NCBI GenBank assembly: GCA_030824495.1
Contig: JAVBXP010000054.1
Location: forward strand, 1-49,521
From: a bacterium
Lineage (GTDB): Bacteria; Pseudomonadota; Alphaproteobacteria; Caulobacterales; Caulobacteraceae
Length of the DNA: 49,521 nucleotides
Reading direction: 5' to 3'
Part shown: in pieces, positions 16,162-25,045 of the stretch
How the letters are laid out: each line of letters begins with the position of its first letter
How positions within the stretch are numbered: position 1 is the first letter of the stretch
The notes under the pieces: model-generated
Seen by the model: the letters and a program-made list of their open reading frames with translations, nothing else
Told to the model about the DNA's origin: nothing
Database searches by the model: none
Made by a program: the position numbers and the translations under genes

Positions 16162-16404
16162 GTGAAAGTCTTCACGTTGTCGATGATGTTTGGGCTGGCC
16201 GCGACCAGCGTAGCCTTTGCTCAGGGCAGCACCCTGATGAGCGGCTATACAAAATCCACCGCGAACTTCACCTCCGCGCCGGCCAAGATCGAGCGCGTGA
16301 ATACGGCGACCAAGTCCAGCCCTGGCGTCGTCAAGATCGACAACAAGCAACCGGTCTACATCTACAAGGCGCCGATGGCGACGCGGCCACTGAAGACCTG
16401 GTAG
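16162..16404 (+). CDS. Small secreted hypothetical protein
   Basis: 80 residues from a GTG with GGGAGG about six bases upstream. The first 20 residues (MKVFTLSMMFGLAATSVAFA) form a signal peptide with AFA cleavage, leaving a mature chain of about 60 residues rich in Ser, Thr, Lys and Pro (STANFTSAPAKIERVNTATK) and ending in LKTW. No family is recognised and no cysteines are present. It is probably periplasmic. It stands alone between the divergent MgtC-like gene and the autotransporter. Confidence 0.65.
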   Translation: MKVFTLSMMFGLAATSVAFAQGSTLMSGYTKSTANFTSAPAKIERVNTATKSSPGVVKIDNKQPVYIYKAPMATRPLKTW

Positions 16405-16447
16405 TACTAAGGCGACTATCCGACATTGTAAGTTTGCGGAGTGAGGG

Positions 16448-16465
16448 CTGCGCCAATTGACGCAG
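16448..16465. promoter_or_regulatory. Imperfect 18-base palindrome upstream of the autotransporter
   Basis: CTGCGCCAATTGACGCAG is palindromic apart from one mismatched pair flanking the CAATTG core. It lies about 150 bases before the autotransporter start in a 209-base gap that also holds a GC hairpin (16526-16542). Operator function is a guess. Confidence 0.3.
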
Positions 16466-16613
16466 TCGGCGTCGCTGTGGACGGCGTTATACCCAAATTA
16501 AGCCTCAATGATCAGAACGGCGCCTCTCGCCTCGGGGGCGAGTAGTTGGGCGATCGGTAGCGACGGACAGAAGTCCCGCCGCGCCTTGGGTCGCGTTGTT
16601 ATTGGGGCGTTTT

Positions 16614-19600
16614 GTGAATTCTATCAGTGTTATGCGTGCGCCAGAAGGCGCGCGTAGCGTTGCGTTCGATCTGCTCGGCCATTCCGTAAAACGTGTTAGC
16701 GGCCTCTCGCGGTTCGCGATGTTGGCCCTGGCCGGGACGGCCTTGAGCTTCCCGACAGTCGCGTCGGCGGCGCCGGCTCCGTCGGAGATCCTGGCGGGCT
16801 CCTACATCAAGATCGGCCTCAACGGCTTCGGCACGCTGGGCTCCGAGGACAGCACACCGCCGGGTATCCTCTACGATGGGACCGGCACGGGTACGTTCAA
16901 TCCGTCCTACGACTACCTGACGCCCGGCACGCCGTTCGAAGGGTTCACCTTCACCGGCAGTTCGTCGGCGGGCGCCTTTACGGCGTCGAACAACAATGCG
17001 AGCGACTACTCGCGCGACATCGGCGGCGCGCTGACCCTCTATAACGGCGTCGCGCACGCCGGGACGACTTACGACAATCGCGCGGTGTGGACCGGAACCT
17101 ACGGCGCGCTCTTCACGGTGACGCACGACTACTACTTCAACGACGATGGTCAGCAGCTCAATATCACCACGACCATCGAGGCCCTCACCGACCTTACCGG
17201 GCTGAATTTCTCCCGCTTCACCGACCCGGACGCTCGGGCCGCGACGGGCGACAGCAGCAGCACCAACAACTTCCAGGGCGGGACGGGCGTCGCGACGAAC
17301 GATCTCGTCTATGCCGAGGCGCTGGCCTCGAAATATGTGATCGGCCTCTATACGTCCGATGCGACCGCTCACAATTCCGCCGTCACCGATTGGACGCAAG
17401 ACACGGCGTCTTATTTGGCGGGGGGAAGCATCGGTAATGGTGACAACACCATCGGCCTTGGCTTCAATATCGGCGATCTGACGTCGGGCGACATCTTCAG
17501 CTTCAACTATCGCTACATCTTCGGCACCGACATCTCGGCGGCGCTCGGCGCGGCGGGGGCTGGCGGCGGCGGCGGTGGTTCCAAGCCGACCATCCAGGAC
17601 GGCGGGGCCTATACGGTCGAGCAGTTGCTGAGCGGGGCGGTCGATCCGACCTTCAATGGCGGCGTCCTGACCCTGGGGTCCAGCGGCGCGGCCCCGACCG
17701 ACTTCACGGTCGAGACGACCGGGGGCACCATCGATACGGCGGGCCATGACCTGACCCTGTCTGGCGTGCTGTCGGGGCCAGGCGCCCTGAACAAGAGCGG
17801 CGAGGGCGTTCTGACCCTGACCGGCTCCAACACCCATGGCGGCTTCAACGTGCAGGGCGGGGTCCTGGCGTTCGACTCGGGCGCAGCCCTGGGAGGCGGG
17901 GCCACGATCAGCAACGGCGCGACCTTGCGGACCTTGGCCGACATGACGCTGGTCCAAGGCCTGCAGATCCAGATCGGCCAGGAAGGCGGCTTCGATACGG
18001 CTGGCCATGACGTGACCCTCGGCGGCGACGTCACCGGTGGCGGCGTGCTGCAGAAGATTGGGGCCGGTTCGCTGACCCTGAACGGCGACAATCGCCACTC
18101 GGTCTTGGACGTGATGGGCGGCACGGTGGTGATCGGATCGCAGCAGTCGCAAGGCGCGGCCGGTGGGCTGATCATCCTGCAGGGCGGCGCGACGCTGGGC
18201 GTCGGCACGGGCATGACGATCTCGCAGGGGCTGGATATCCAGGGTGAGGGCGCGCGGTTCGACACCGCCGGCAACGATGTCGTCATGACCGGCGTGGTCT
18301 CCGGAAACGCCTGCCTGATCAAGGCCGGCGCCGGGCATCTGAGCCTCAACGCGGCGGGTTCCAACGCCATCGGCGCCTGTGTGCAGCAGGGCCAGCTAAG
18401 CTTCAACAACGTGTTCTCGGGCCAGGTCTGGGTCGACAACGGCGGCGTCGCCAGCGGCGGCGGCCTGATCCGGGGCGACGTGGCGGTCAATGGTGTCCTC
18501 GCGCCCGGCAACTCGCCGGGCCGCCTGGTGGTCGCCGGTGACGTGACGCAGTCGGCGACCGGCGTGCTGGCCATCGACATCGATGGTCCGACCGCGGGCG
18601 TCGGCGCCGGCCACCACGACACCCTGGTCCTGACGGGCGCCGGCAGTACGTTCACGGCGGGGGGAACCATCGCCCCCATTACGCGCGGCATCACCGGCGC
18701 GGCGTCCAACACCTACACGCCGCAGATCGGCGACGTGTTCGAAGTGGTGAGCGCCGAGGGCGGTGTCGCCGGTTCGTTCGCGGCCGTCACCCAGCCCACG
18801 CAGGGCATTCCGGCCAACTCGCGCTTCGACGTGATCTACCTGCCCAAGGCCATCGCCCTGGCGGTGACGCCGAACAGCTATAGCCAACTGGCGATCAGCG
18901 GCCGGACCAACGCCGAGGCCGCCGCCGCCGCCGCCGACCGCGCGCGCGGTCCGGCCGGCCAGCGCGCCAGCACGCTCCCCGGCGCCTTCGCCGCGGGGCT
19001 GGCCGGGTTGAACCAGGCGCAAATCCTGACCGCCCTGCAACAGGGCGCCGGCGAGATCCACGCCGACAGCGTCGATGCGATGCTGCAGTACAACCGCACG
19101 AACCGCGCTCAGGTTTCGGGCCGGTTGAGCAACGCCCAATTGGGCGACGGCAAGCTCTGGGTCGTGGTTGGCGGCGACACCCTGAAGGTCGAGGCCGACG
19201 CCCATGCGAGCGGCTATCGCGCCGACAGCGGCTCGGTGACGATCGGCCTGGACCGCGCCCTGACCGACAGTCTGCTGGTCGGCGCAGCGGTCAGCTATGG
19301 CGAAACCGAGCTCGACGCCGGGGTGATGGGCGACGGTAAGTCGTTCAGCTATCAGGGCCATGCCTATGCCGGCTGGCGTTCGGGCGACTACTACGTCAAC
19401 GGCGTGGTCTCGGTCGGGAACGACACCTACAAGACCACCCGGTCGATCGACTTCTTCACCGGCGGCGAGCGCTTTGCGGCCAAGACGGACGGCGCCTCGC
19501 TGGCGGCGGATGTCGAGGCCGGGCGTCACCTGACCTGGGGGCCGGCGGCCGTGACCCTGGCCGCTGGCCTCTCCAGCGACCGGATCGAGCGCGACGGCGT

Positions 19601-19964
19601 CCAGGAGATGGGCGGCGCCATCGGCGCCTTGGCGTTCGAGGATGAGACCCGGACCGCCGTCCAGGGCCGTATCGGCGCCCTGGTTCGAGCCGAGACGGAC
19701 GTCTGGTCGGTGAAGGTGAAACCGCAGGCTTCGCTCTTCGTGATGCAGGAGTTCGGCGACAAGGCTAGCGCCTTCGACACCGCGCTGCATGGCGAGCGGT
19801 TCTCGGTCACCGCGGCCTCGCCGGGGGATACCTCGGTGAAGCTGGCCACGTCGGTCGAGACCGCGCTCTCCGAACGCACCCGTGTCAGCCTCGGCTATCG
19901 CTATGGCTGGTCGGACAACGCCCAGAGCCATGCGGTGCGGGCCACCGCGGCCATCGCCTGGTAA
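16614..19964 (+). CDS. Autotransporter with PATR repeats and C-terminal beta-barrel
   Basis: About 1116 residues, a type Va secreted protein. An extended signal region ends near FPTVASAAPA. The N-terminal passenger (to about 310) is of unrecognised type and ends in a Gly-rich hinge (GAGGGGGGS). Next come PATR-type repeats with the recurring pattern DTAGHDLTLSG...GALNKSGEGVLTLTG, about 370-620, that form a beta-helix. From about 840 the autotransporter barrel runs to the terminal AIAW. The start is uncertain: GTG 16614 has GGGG upstream, ATG 16632 and TTG 16596 are in frame. A strong hairpin terminator follows at once. No partner gene is nearby; the target of the passenger is unknown. Confidence 0.88.
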   Translation: MNSISVMRAPEGARSVAFDLLGHSVKRVSGLSRFAMLALAGTALSFPTVASAAPAPSEILAGSYIKIGLNGFGTLGSEDSTPPGILYDGTGTGTFNPSYDYLTPGTPFEGFTFTGSSSAGAFTASNNNASDYSRDIGGALTLYNGVAHAGTTYDNRAVWTGTYGALFTVTHDYYFNDDGQQLNITTTIEALTDLTGLNFSRFTDPDARAATGDSSSTNNFQGGTGVATNDLVYAEALASKYVIGLYTSDATAHNSAVTDWTQDTASYLAGGSIGNGDNTIGLGFNIGDLTSGDIFSFNYRYIFGTDISAALGAAGAGGGGGGSKPTIQDGGAYTVEQLLSGAVDPTFNGGVLTLGSSGAAPTDFTVETTGGTIDTAGHDLTLSGVLSGPGALNKSGEGVLTLTGSNTHGGFNVQGGVLAFDSGAALGGGATISNGATLRTLADMTLVQGLQIQIGQEGGFDTAGHDVTLGGDVTGGGVLQKIGAGSLTLNGDNRHSVLDVMGGTVVIGSQQSQGAAGGLIILQGGATLGVGTGMTISQGLDIQGEGARFDTAGNDVVMTGVVSGNACLIKAGAGHLSLNAAGSNAIGACVQQGQLSFNNVFSGQVWVDNGGVASGGGLIRGDVAVNGVLAPGNSPGRLVVAGDVTQSATGVLAIDIDGPTAGVGAGHHDTLVLTGAGSTFTAGGTIAPITRGITGAASNTYTPQIGDVFEVVSAEGGVAGSFAAVTQPTQGIPANSRFDVIYLPKAIALAVTPNSYSQLAISGRTNAEAAAAAADRARGPAGQRASTLPGAFAAGLAGLNQAQILTALQQGAGEIHADSVDAMLQYNRTNRAQVSGRLSNAQLGDGKLWVVVGGDTLKVEADAHASGYRADSGSVTIGLDRALTDSLLVGAAVSYGETELDAGVMGDGKSFSYQGHAYAGWRSGDYYVNGVVSVGNDTYKTTRSIDFFTGGERFAAKTDGASLAADVEAGRHLTWGPAAVTLAAGLSSDRIERDGVQEMGGAIGALAFEDETRTAVQGRIGALVRAETDVWSVKVKPQASLFVMQEFGDKASAFDTALHGERFSVTAASPGDTSVKLATSVETALSERTRVSLGYRYGWSDNAQSHAVRATAAIAW

Positions 19965-19971
19965 TGAAAAA

Positions 19972-19999
19972 GGCGCGCCCGGGGTGACCCGGGCGCGCC
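19972..19999. terminator. Strong hairpin terminator between convergent genes
   Basis: A perfect 12-base stem GGCGCGCCCGGG / CCCGGGCGCGCC with loop GTGA lies eight bases after the autotransporter stop, with an A-run before it. It can serve yebC from the other strand as well. Confidence 0.85.
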
Positions 20000-20047
20000 C
20001 TATATCGGCTGGCAGGTGGCCGGCCCGCCGGGGCGGGCCGGGCTTTC

Positions 20048-20791
20048 TCAGCCGAACTTTTCCATATCTTCGTCGGAGATGTCGTAGTCGCCGTAGACGC
20101 TCTGGACGTCGTCGTCGTCTTCGAGGGCGTCGACCAGCTTCATCAGGGTGGCGACAGGGTCGCCGCTGATCGGCGTGAGATTCTTGGCGCGCCAGATGAT
20201 CTTGGTGGACTTGGCCTCACCGAGCACGCCTTCCAGCGCCGCGGCGACTTCGGCGAAGTCCTCATAGGCGGTGTAGATGATGTGGCTCTCTTCGTCGGAC
20301 TCCACGTCCTGGGCGCCGGCCTCGATGGCTGCTTCCATGACCTTGTCTTCCGAGCCGACCTTGGCCGGATAGGTAAGTTCGCCGAGGCGGTCGAACTGGA
20401 ACGAAACCGAGCCGCTGGCGCCGAGATTGCCGCCGTTCTTCGAGAAGATTGTGCGGATGTTGGCCGCCGCGCGGTTGCGGTTGTCGGTCAGGCCCTCGAC
20501 GATGATCGCCACGCCGCCGGGGCCAAAGCCCTCGTAGCGCACTTCGTCATAGCTTTCGCCGTCGCCGCCGGCGCCCTTCTTGATCGCGCGGTCGATGTTG
20601 TCCTTGGGCATCGACTCGGCCTTGGCGTTGGCGACGGCCAACCGGAGGCGCGCGTTCATCGCGGGATCGGGCAGGCCAGCCTTGGCGGCCACGGTGATCT
20701 CGCGCGATAGCTTGGAGAACAGCTTAGACCTGACCGCGTCGGCGCGGCCTTTACGGTGCATGATGTTCTTGAACTTGGAATGTCCGGCCAT
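20048..20791 (-). CDS. yebC: YebC/PmpR family protein (TACO1-type)
   Basis: 247 residues. The start [19 protein letters not shown] and the body ([45 protein letters not shown], then [15 protein letters not shown] at the end) match this highly conserved family, described as transcriptional regulators and more recently as factors that help ribosomes through difficult sequences. It is full length. In many alphaproteobacteria yebC lies just upstream of ruvC; here it is on the same strand as ruvC but about 19 kb away. It converges with the autotransporter. Confidence 0.95.
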   Translation of the reverse strand: MAGHSKFKNIMHRKGRADAVRSKLFSKLSREITVAAKAGLPDPAMNARLRLAVANAKAESMPKDNIDRAIKKGAGGDGESYDEVRYEGFGPGGVAIIVEGLTDNRNRAAANIRTIFSKNGGNLGASGSVSFQFDRLGELTYPAKVGSEDKVMEAAIEAGAQDVESDEESHIIYTAYEDFAEVAAALEGVLGEAKSTKIIWRAKNLTPISGDPVATLMKLVDALEDDDDVQSVYGDYDISDEDMEKFG

Positions 20792-20893
20792 GGGTCTCTC
20801 TGAACGTTCAGTGTTCGGCTTCTAACCTTGCCCGCGCCCGAGCGCCAGTCGGCCGGAACCTTGAGCGGTCGCATGGGTTAGGAGGGGCGCACG

Positions 20894-20911
20894 ATGGAGC
20901 CAAGGCCATGA
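20894..20911 (+). promoter_or_regulatory. Five-codon leader reading frame overlapping the next start
   Basis: An ATG with a very strong AGGAGGGG site starts a frame of Met-Glu-Pro-Arg-Pro-stop whose TGA overlaps the ATG of the small membrane gene (ATGA). It may drive translation of that gene by coupling. Confidence 0.45.
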
Positions 20912-21129
20912 GCGATTACTTCGAAGACACCCTAGGCGACGAGCCGGACGCCGCAGTGGTGCGTTGGATGGACCGGCCGCCGCTGCATGTCGGGGCCGCG
21001 GCCCTGTCCAGCGCGGTCGCTGGGGCGTTTCTGCTGGGGGCCGTGGCGGCCTTCGGGCTGATCGCGCTGTCGGGCCGGTTTACGGCTGAACCGACAGTTC
21101 GCAATCGAATCTCTCGATTGCTCCACTAG
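20908..21129 (+). CDS. Small single-pass membrane protein of unknown function
   Basis: 73 residues. An acidic N-terminus (MSDYFEDTLGDEPDAAV) is followed by one hydrophobic segment (about 28-55, AAALSSAVAGAFLLGAVAAF) and a short basic tail (VRNRISRLLH). It is probably an inner-membrane protein with the N-terminus in the cytoplasm. No family is recognised. It has only AAGG as its own ribosome site, but a five-codon leader frame with a strong site overlaps its start. Its last 50 bases are antisense to the end of the convergent histidine phosphatase gene. Confidence is moderate because of size. Confidence 0.55.
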   Translation: MSDYFEDTLGDEPDAAVVRWMDRPPLHVGAAALSSAVAGAFLLGAVAAFGLIALSGRFTAEPTVRNRISRLLH

Positions 21130-21670
21130 CCAGGCGGTAGACCGCGTCCTGAGGAACCGGCTGGGTCCAGGTTTCTGAGCGCGGAAGGCCCAGATAGGCG
21201 CCGCGTACGACGCGCCCGGAGCCGCCGTGGGACACCACGATCACCTTGCGGTCCGGCTCGGGCGGCAAGTCGGCCAACCACTCGGCGATCCTGCTCTCGA
21301 CAGATTCGTAAGTTTCCCCGTCCGGGGGCGCGAACTGCCAGTCGCCGCGGCCGAAGGTGTCTGGGAACTCCGCGGCCAGTTCGTCGCGCAGCCGCCCGTC
21401 CCATTGGCCGAATGACACTTCGATCACCCGGCGGTCGGTCTCGACCGGCAGTCTAAGGTGTTCGCCGATGATCTGTGCGGTGTGCTGGGCGCGGCCAAGC
21501 GGGCTGGCGATGATGCGCCAGCCGTGCTCGCCGCCCACCTGGCGTTTCAGCAGATGTCCGACGGCGTGGGCCTGGGCCCGGCCCAACGCCGTCAGCGGAG
21601 AGTCCATGTGACCCTGCTGGCGGCGCTCGGCGTTGAACTCGGTTTCGCCGTGCCGGACGAGATAGATCAT
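21080..21670 (-). CDS. Histidine phosphatase family protein (second of a tandem pair)
   Basis: 196 residues. The RHGE signature of the phosphoglycerate-mutase-like branch is at residues 6-9 (YLVRHGETEFNAERRQQGHM) with the phospho-accepting His, and the second catalytic His is in VVSHGGSGRVVRG. Such enzymes hydrolyse small phosphoesters; the substrate cannot be told. It overlaps the previous gene by 4 bases (ATGA) and shares the same layout (RHG, QGH/QGQ, SPLGRAQHTA), so the two arose by tandem duplication. It is the last gene of the leftward run that begins with the alpha/beta hydrolase. Confidence 0.9.
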   Translation of the reverse strand: MIYLVRHGETEFNAERRQQGHMDSPLTALGRAQAHAVGHLLKRQVGGEHGWRIIASPLGRAQHTAQIIGEHLRLPVETDRRVIEVSFGQWDGRLRDELAAEFPDTFGRGDWQFAPPDGETYESVESRIAEWLADLPPEPDRKVIVVSHGGSGRVVRGAYLGLPRSETWTQPVPQDAVYRLASGAIERFDCELSVQP

Positions 21671-22251
21671 GCAGCAGCCTCAGCGCAGGAGAGCCGTTGA
21701 ACGGCCCCCTCCGCCAGCCGGAAGATCGCATCCTGGGGCATATCCTGGGCCAAGGTTTCCTCACGCGAAAGCCCCAGATAGGCGCCGCGCAGCAGGCTGC
21801 CGGAGACGCCGTGGGCGACCGCGATCAGCTTGCGGGGCTCAGGCGCCTGGGCGGCCAGCCAGGGGCGGACGCGACCGTCGACGTCCTCGAACCGCTCGCC
21901 TTGCGGGGCCTGGAAGAACCAGTCACGGCCGGCGAAGGCGGCCGGATGTTCCTTGGCCAGATCGGCGTAGAGCCGGTCTTCCCAGGCGCCGCAGCCGACC
22001 TCGATCAGGGCCGGCTCGATCTCGACCTCGAGACCGAGCGTCGCGCCGACGATGGCGGCCGACTGGCGCGTCCGCTTGAGCGGGCTGGCCAGCAGCCGCC
22101 AGCCGGTGGTGTCGGTGATCTCAGCTTTCAGCAGGTCGGCCATGGCCTGGGCCTGGGCCATGCCGAGGTCGGTCAGCTGAGACTCCAGCTGACCCTGCAT
22201 CCGGCCCTCGTGGTTGTAGTTCGTCTGACCGTGGCGCAGCAGGTAGATCAT
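21667..22251 (-). CDS. Histidine phosphatase family protein (first of a tandem pair)
   Basis: 194 residues. It starts [20 protein letters not shown] with the catalytic His in RHG; the [10 protein letters not shown] segment and the second His region ([18 protein letters not shown]) are conserved. The residue after RHG is Gln, as in several phosphoglycerate-mutase relatives that lack mutase activity. It overlaps the SDR gene upstream and its own paralogue downstream by 4 bases each, so all three are in one transcript. Similarity to the downstream gene runs over the full length. Confidence 0.9.
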   Translation of the reverse strand: MIYLLRHGQTNYNHEGRMQGQLESQLTDLGMAQAQAMADLLKAEITDTTGWRLLASPLKRTRQSAAIVGATLGLEVEIEPALIEVGCGAWEDRLYADLAKEHPAAFAGRDWFFQAPQGERFEDVDGRVRPWLAAQAPEPRKLIAVAHGVSGSLLRGAYLGLSREETLAQDMPQDAIFRLAEGAVQRLSCAEAAA

Positions 22252-23033
22252 CGCTTGCGACGCACCACCGGGTGGGACGAGGACAGGCCGCCGTCGACGA
22301 CGATGGCCTGGCCGTTGACGTAGGAGCTTTCGTCCGAGGCCAGGAACAGGGCGGCGTTGGCGATCTCGATGGGCACGCCGCCGCGCAGCAGCGGGTTCAG
22401 CTGGCCGATCTTGTCCTCGTTGCCGCGCGCGCGGGCGCCGTCGAAGATCGGCTGGGTCATGCCGGTTTCGATCAGGCCGGGGCAGATGGCGTTGACCCGT
22501 ACGCCGGTTCCGTAGAACTCGTTGGCCGAGGTCTGGGCCAGGTTGATCACGCCGGCCTTGGACGCCGAATAGGGCGAGCCGCCCGCGCCCGAGCGGATGC
22601 CGGCGACCGAGGCGGTGCAGATGATCGAGCCCTTGCCCTTGGGGATCATGTGGCGCGAGGCGTGCTTCACGGCCAGGAAGGCGCCGATCAGGTTCACGCG
22701 CAGGATCTCGGCCCAGAAGGCGGCGTCCTGTTCGTCGAAGGTGGTCCAGCCGCCGGAGATGCCGGCATTGGCCCAGACGACGTCCAGCCCGCCATATTCG
22801 GAGACCGCGCGGCCGATCAGGCTCTCGACAAAGGCTTCCTCACCGGCGTCGCCGACCAGGGCGATAGCCTTGCCGCCGGCCTCGGCCACCAGCTTGGCGG
22901 TCTCGTTCACGCTGTCCATCTTGTCGGCGATGACCAGGCTGGCGCCCTCGGCGGCGAACAGCAGCGAGCTGGCGCGGCCGATGCCCGAACCGGCGCCGGT
23001 GATGACGGCGGTCTTGCCGGAAAGACGTCCCAT
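22248..23033 (-). CDS. SDR family NAD(P)-dependent oxidoreductase
   Basis: 261 residues, a classical short-chain dehydrogenase. It has the cofactor motif [11 protein letters not shown] at about 12-22, the NAG motif in WANAGISGG, the catalytic Ser in TASVAG, and YSASKAG carrying the Tyr and Lys. An acidic residue at the end of the second strand (VIADK) favours NAD over NADP. The C-terminal [18 protein letters not shown] is the usual substrate-loop and end region. The substrate is unknown. It is coupled to the histidine phosphatase gene by ATGA and follows the alpha/beta hydrolase gene after 22 bases. Confidence 0.92.
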   Translation of the reverse strand: MGRLSGKTAVITGAGSGIGRASSLLFAAEGASLVIADKMDSVNETAKLVAEAGGKAIALVGDAGEEAFVESLIGRAVSEYGGLDVVWANAGISGGWTTFDEQDAAFWAEILRVNLIGAFLAVKHASRHMIPKGKGSIICTASVAGIRSGAGGSPYSASKAGVINLAQTSANEFYGTGVRVNAICPGLIETGMTQPIFDGARARGNEDKIGQLNPLLRGGVPIEIANAALFLASDESSYVNGQAIVVDGGLSSSHPVVRRKR

Positions 23034-23055
23034 GGGAATTCCTTTTCTTTAAGCT

Positions 23056-23889
23056 TCAGGCGCGCGCGGCGGCGGCCAGGATGGCGTCGATGACGGTGTC
23101 GTAGAGGGCCGGCGGCACGTCGTGGCCCATGCCCGGAATGATGCGCAGTTCGGCCCCTGGGATGGCCTTGGCGGTCGCCTCGCCGCCGATCGGCTTGATC
23201 AGCGGATCATCGGCGCCATGCAGCACGACGGTCGGCACAGAGAGCTTGGACAGTCGCTCGGTGCGGTCGCCGTCGGCGCGGATCGCGCCCATCTGGCGGG
23301 CCGAGCCGGTCGGATTGAAGGCGCGCGCATGTTCGGCGATGGCGCGTTCGCGCAGGGCGCCTTCGGGCCAGGGATAGCCGGGGCTGCCGATGGTCAGGGC
23401 GTTGTTCACGCCGTGGGACAGGAAGGTCTCATAGTCGGCCTTCGGATCGGGCGGGGCGACGGAGAGGACCAGGCCCGCTTCCGGCGTCGGGTCCATCGTG
23501 CCCGGCGCGCCGCTGGACGACATGATGGAGGTCAGCGACAGCACGCGACCTGGATGTTCGATGGCCACGGCCTGGCTGATCATCCCGCCCATGGAGACGC
23601 CGGCTATGTGAGCCTTGTCCGCGCCCACGGCGTCGAGGATGGCGACCGCGTCGGCCGCCATGTCGGAGAGGCTGTAGGTTTCGCCCGGCTTGAACCAGGT
23701 CGAAAGGCCGGTGTCGCGGTTGTCGAAGCGGATCACGCGGTAGCCGCAGGCGGCCAGCTTCTCGCACAGGTCCGCGGGCCAGCGGGTCATCTGGGAGCCC
23801 AGGCCGTTGATCAGCAGGACGGTCGGGGCGGTGTCGGCGCCGAAGGTCTCGTACTCGATCTCGGCGGTCGCGGACTTGGCTTTGGGCAT
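23056..23889 (-). CDS. Alpha/beta hydrolase
   Basis: 277 residues. The oxyanion region is LLINGLGSQMTRWP, the nucleophile elbow is GVSMGGMISQ (Ser about 103), the acid is likely Asp in LHGADDPLI, and the catalytic His is in IPGMGHDVP. No signal peptide is present, so it is cytoplasmic. It resembles esterase/lactonase-type hydrolases such as 3-oxoadipate enol-lactonase relatives, but the substrate is not known. AAGGA precedes the ATG. It is the first gene of the leftward run with the SDR and two histidine phosphatases; a repeat separates it from the quinone oxidoreductase. Confidence 0.9.
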   Translation of the reverse strand: MPKAKSATAEIEYETFGADTAPTVLLINGLGSQMTRWPADLCEKLAACGYRVIRFDNRDTGLSTWFKPGETYSLSDMAADAVAILDAVGADKAHIAGVSMGGMISQAVAIEHPGRVLSLTSIMSSSGAPGTMDPTPEAGLVLSVAPPDPKADYETFLSHGVNNALTIGSPGYPWPEGALRERAIAEHARAFNPTGSARQMGAIRADGDRTERLSKLSVPTVVLHGADDPLIKPIGGEATAKAIPGAELRIIPGMGHDVPPALYDTVIDAILAAAARA

Positions 23890-23904
23890 GGCGGTCCTTT
23901 TCGT

Positions 23905-24033
23905 GAGTCCTCTCCCTCGGGAGAGGCTAGGTGAGGGGGCGACGCGGAGCGGCGCTCTGCGGTTGTTCGGGCAGGCGATGCGGCTGAAAGGCCCCCCTCA
24001 CCCTACCTCTCCCCCCGCAAGAGGGGGGAGAGG
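23905..24033. repeat. GC-rich palindromic repeat, one full unit
   Basis: It begins CCTCTCCCTCGGGAGAGGCT then AGGTGAGGGGGCG and ends with a second hairpin, CCTCTCCCCCC...GGGGGGAGAGG. Same family as at 5347, 11018 and 30090. Here it lies between two genes on the same strand, past the end of the quinone oxidoreductase gene. Confidence 0.8.
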
Positions 24034-24045
24034 AGAGTCTGAGTT

Positions 24046-25011
24046 CTACGGGACCATGACCACGCGGCCGACGGCGGCGCGGCTTTCGATGTAGGCGTGG
24101 GCGGCGGCGGCGTCGGACAGGGAGAAGACCTTGTCGATCACCACTTCCAGTTCGCCCTTGGCGGCGTCTTCGATCAGTTGCTGGATGTTGTTGTGAACGC
24201 GGTCGGTGCCGATTTCGGCGCCGAGGAACACGCCCGACAGGCTGCGGTTGCCGCCCATCATCGAGCCGACATCGACGACCATCGGTTCACGGCCAGCGGC
24301 GCCGACCATCGAGACCCGGCCGCGATAGGCCAGGGCGTTGATCGAGCCTTGCAGGGTGGGGCCGCCGACCGAGTCGACGATGACGTCCACGCCCTTGTTG
24401 TCGGTCAGGCGCTTGGCTTCGGTCACCACGTCGTCGCGGCTGTAGTTGATGCCGTGGTCGAGGCCGAGGCGCTTTAGGGCCTCCAGCCGCTCGTCGGACG
24501 AAGCTGTGGCGAGGATCAGGCCCGCGCCGGCCCGCTTGGCGAGCTGGATGGCGGCGACGCCGACGCCCGAGGCTCCGGCCTGGATCAGGACGGTCTCGCC
24601 CGGCTGCATGCGGCCGAACTCGAACAGGCAGTCATGGGCGGTGCCGAAGGTCACCGGAATGGCGGCGGCCTTTTTCATGTCGTAGCCGTCCGGCACGACC
24701 CAGCAATTGCGGGCGGGAACGGCGCGCAGGGCGGCGTGGCTGCCCCAGCTGTTCAGGGTGGCGACCTTCTGGCCGACCTTCAGGTGGGTGACTTCCGAAC
24801 CGATCTCGATGATCTCGCCCGAGGCCTGGTAGCCGACCACGTGCGGGTTGGTCATCAGCTTGCCGCCGAAGCGGCTAAGGACGTCGCCGCCTTCGATGGC
24901 GATCGCCTCGACTTTGATGATCACGCCCTTGGGGTGGCACTGCGGGTCCGGGATTTCCTCGTATTTCAGGACTTCCGGACCGCCGGTCTCATAATACACG
25001 GCAGCTTTCAT
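24046..25011 (-). CDS. Zinc-type alcohol dehydrogenase-like / quinone oxidoreductase
   Basis: 321 residues, medium-chain dehydrogenase family. It has GYQASGEIIEIGSEVTHLKV, the cofactor-binding IQAGASGVGVAAIQLAKRAGA at about 142-162, and VDVIVDSVGGPT. The catalytic and structural zinc ligands of true alcohol dehydrogenases are absent, so it fits the NADPH:quinone reductase branch, which reduces quinones or enones in the cytoplasm. A perfect AAACAATTGTTT palindrome sits 19-34 bases before the start and is probably a repressor site. The gene ends at a repeat ahead of the hydrolase run. Confidence 0.9.
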   Translation of the reverse strand: MKAAVYYETGGPEVLKYEEIPDPQCHPKGVIIKVEAIAIEGGDVLSRFGGKLMTNPHVVGYQASGEIIEIGSEVTHLKVGQKVATLNSWGSHAALRAVPARNCWVVPDGYDMKKAAAIPVTFGTAHDCLFEFGRMQPGETVLIQAGASGVGVAAIQLAKRAGAGLILATASSDERLEALKRLGLDHGINYSRDDVVTEAKRLTDNKGVDVIVDSVGGPTLQGSINALAYRGRVSMVGAAGREPMVVDVGSMMGGNRSLSGVFLGAEIGTDRVHNNIQQLIEDAAKGELEVVIDKVFSLSDAAAAHAYIESRAAVGRVVMVP

Positions 25012-25029
25012 GGGGCCTCTCCTAATGAA

Positions 25030-25045
25030 TTAAACAATTGTTTGA
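25030..25045. promoter_or_regulatory. Palindrome TTAAACAATTGTTTGA, candidate TetR-type operator
   Basis: The inner 12 bases AAACAATTGTTT are a perfect palindrome, extended by TT/GA flanks. It lies immediately upstream of the quinone oxidoreductase start, where a repressor would block transcription. TetR-type regulators of acyl-CoA and xenobiotic genes often bind sites of this form; no such regulator is nearby. Confidence 0.5.

Noticed and set aside
16599..19931. Long leftward open frames antisense to the autotransporter
   Set aside because: Composition is Arg/Ala/Gly/Asp rich with no domain; the forward frame has a signal, repeats and barrel.
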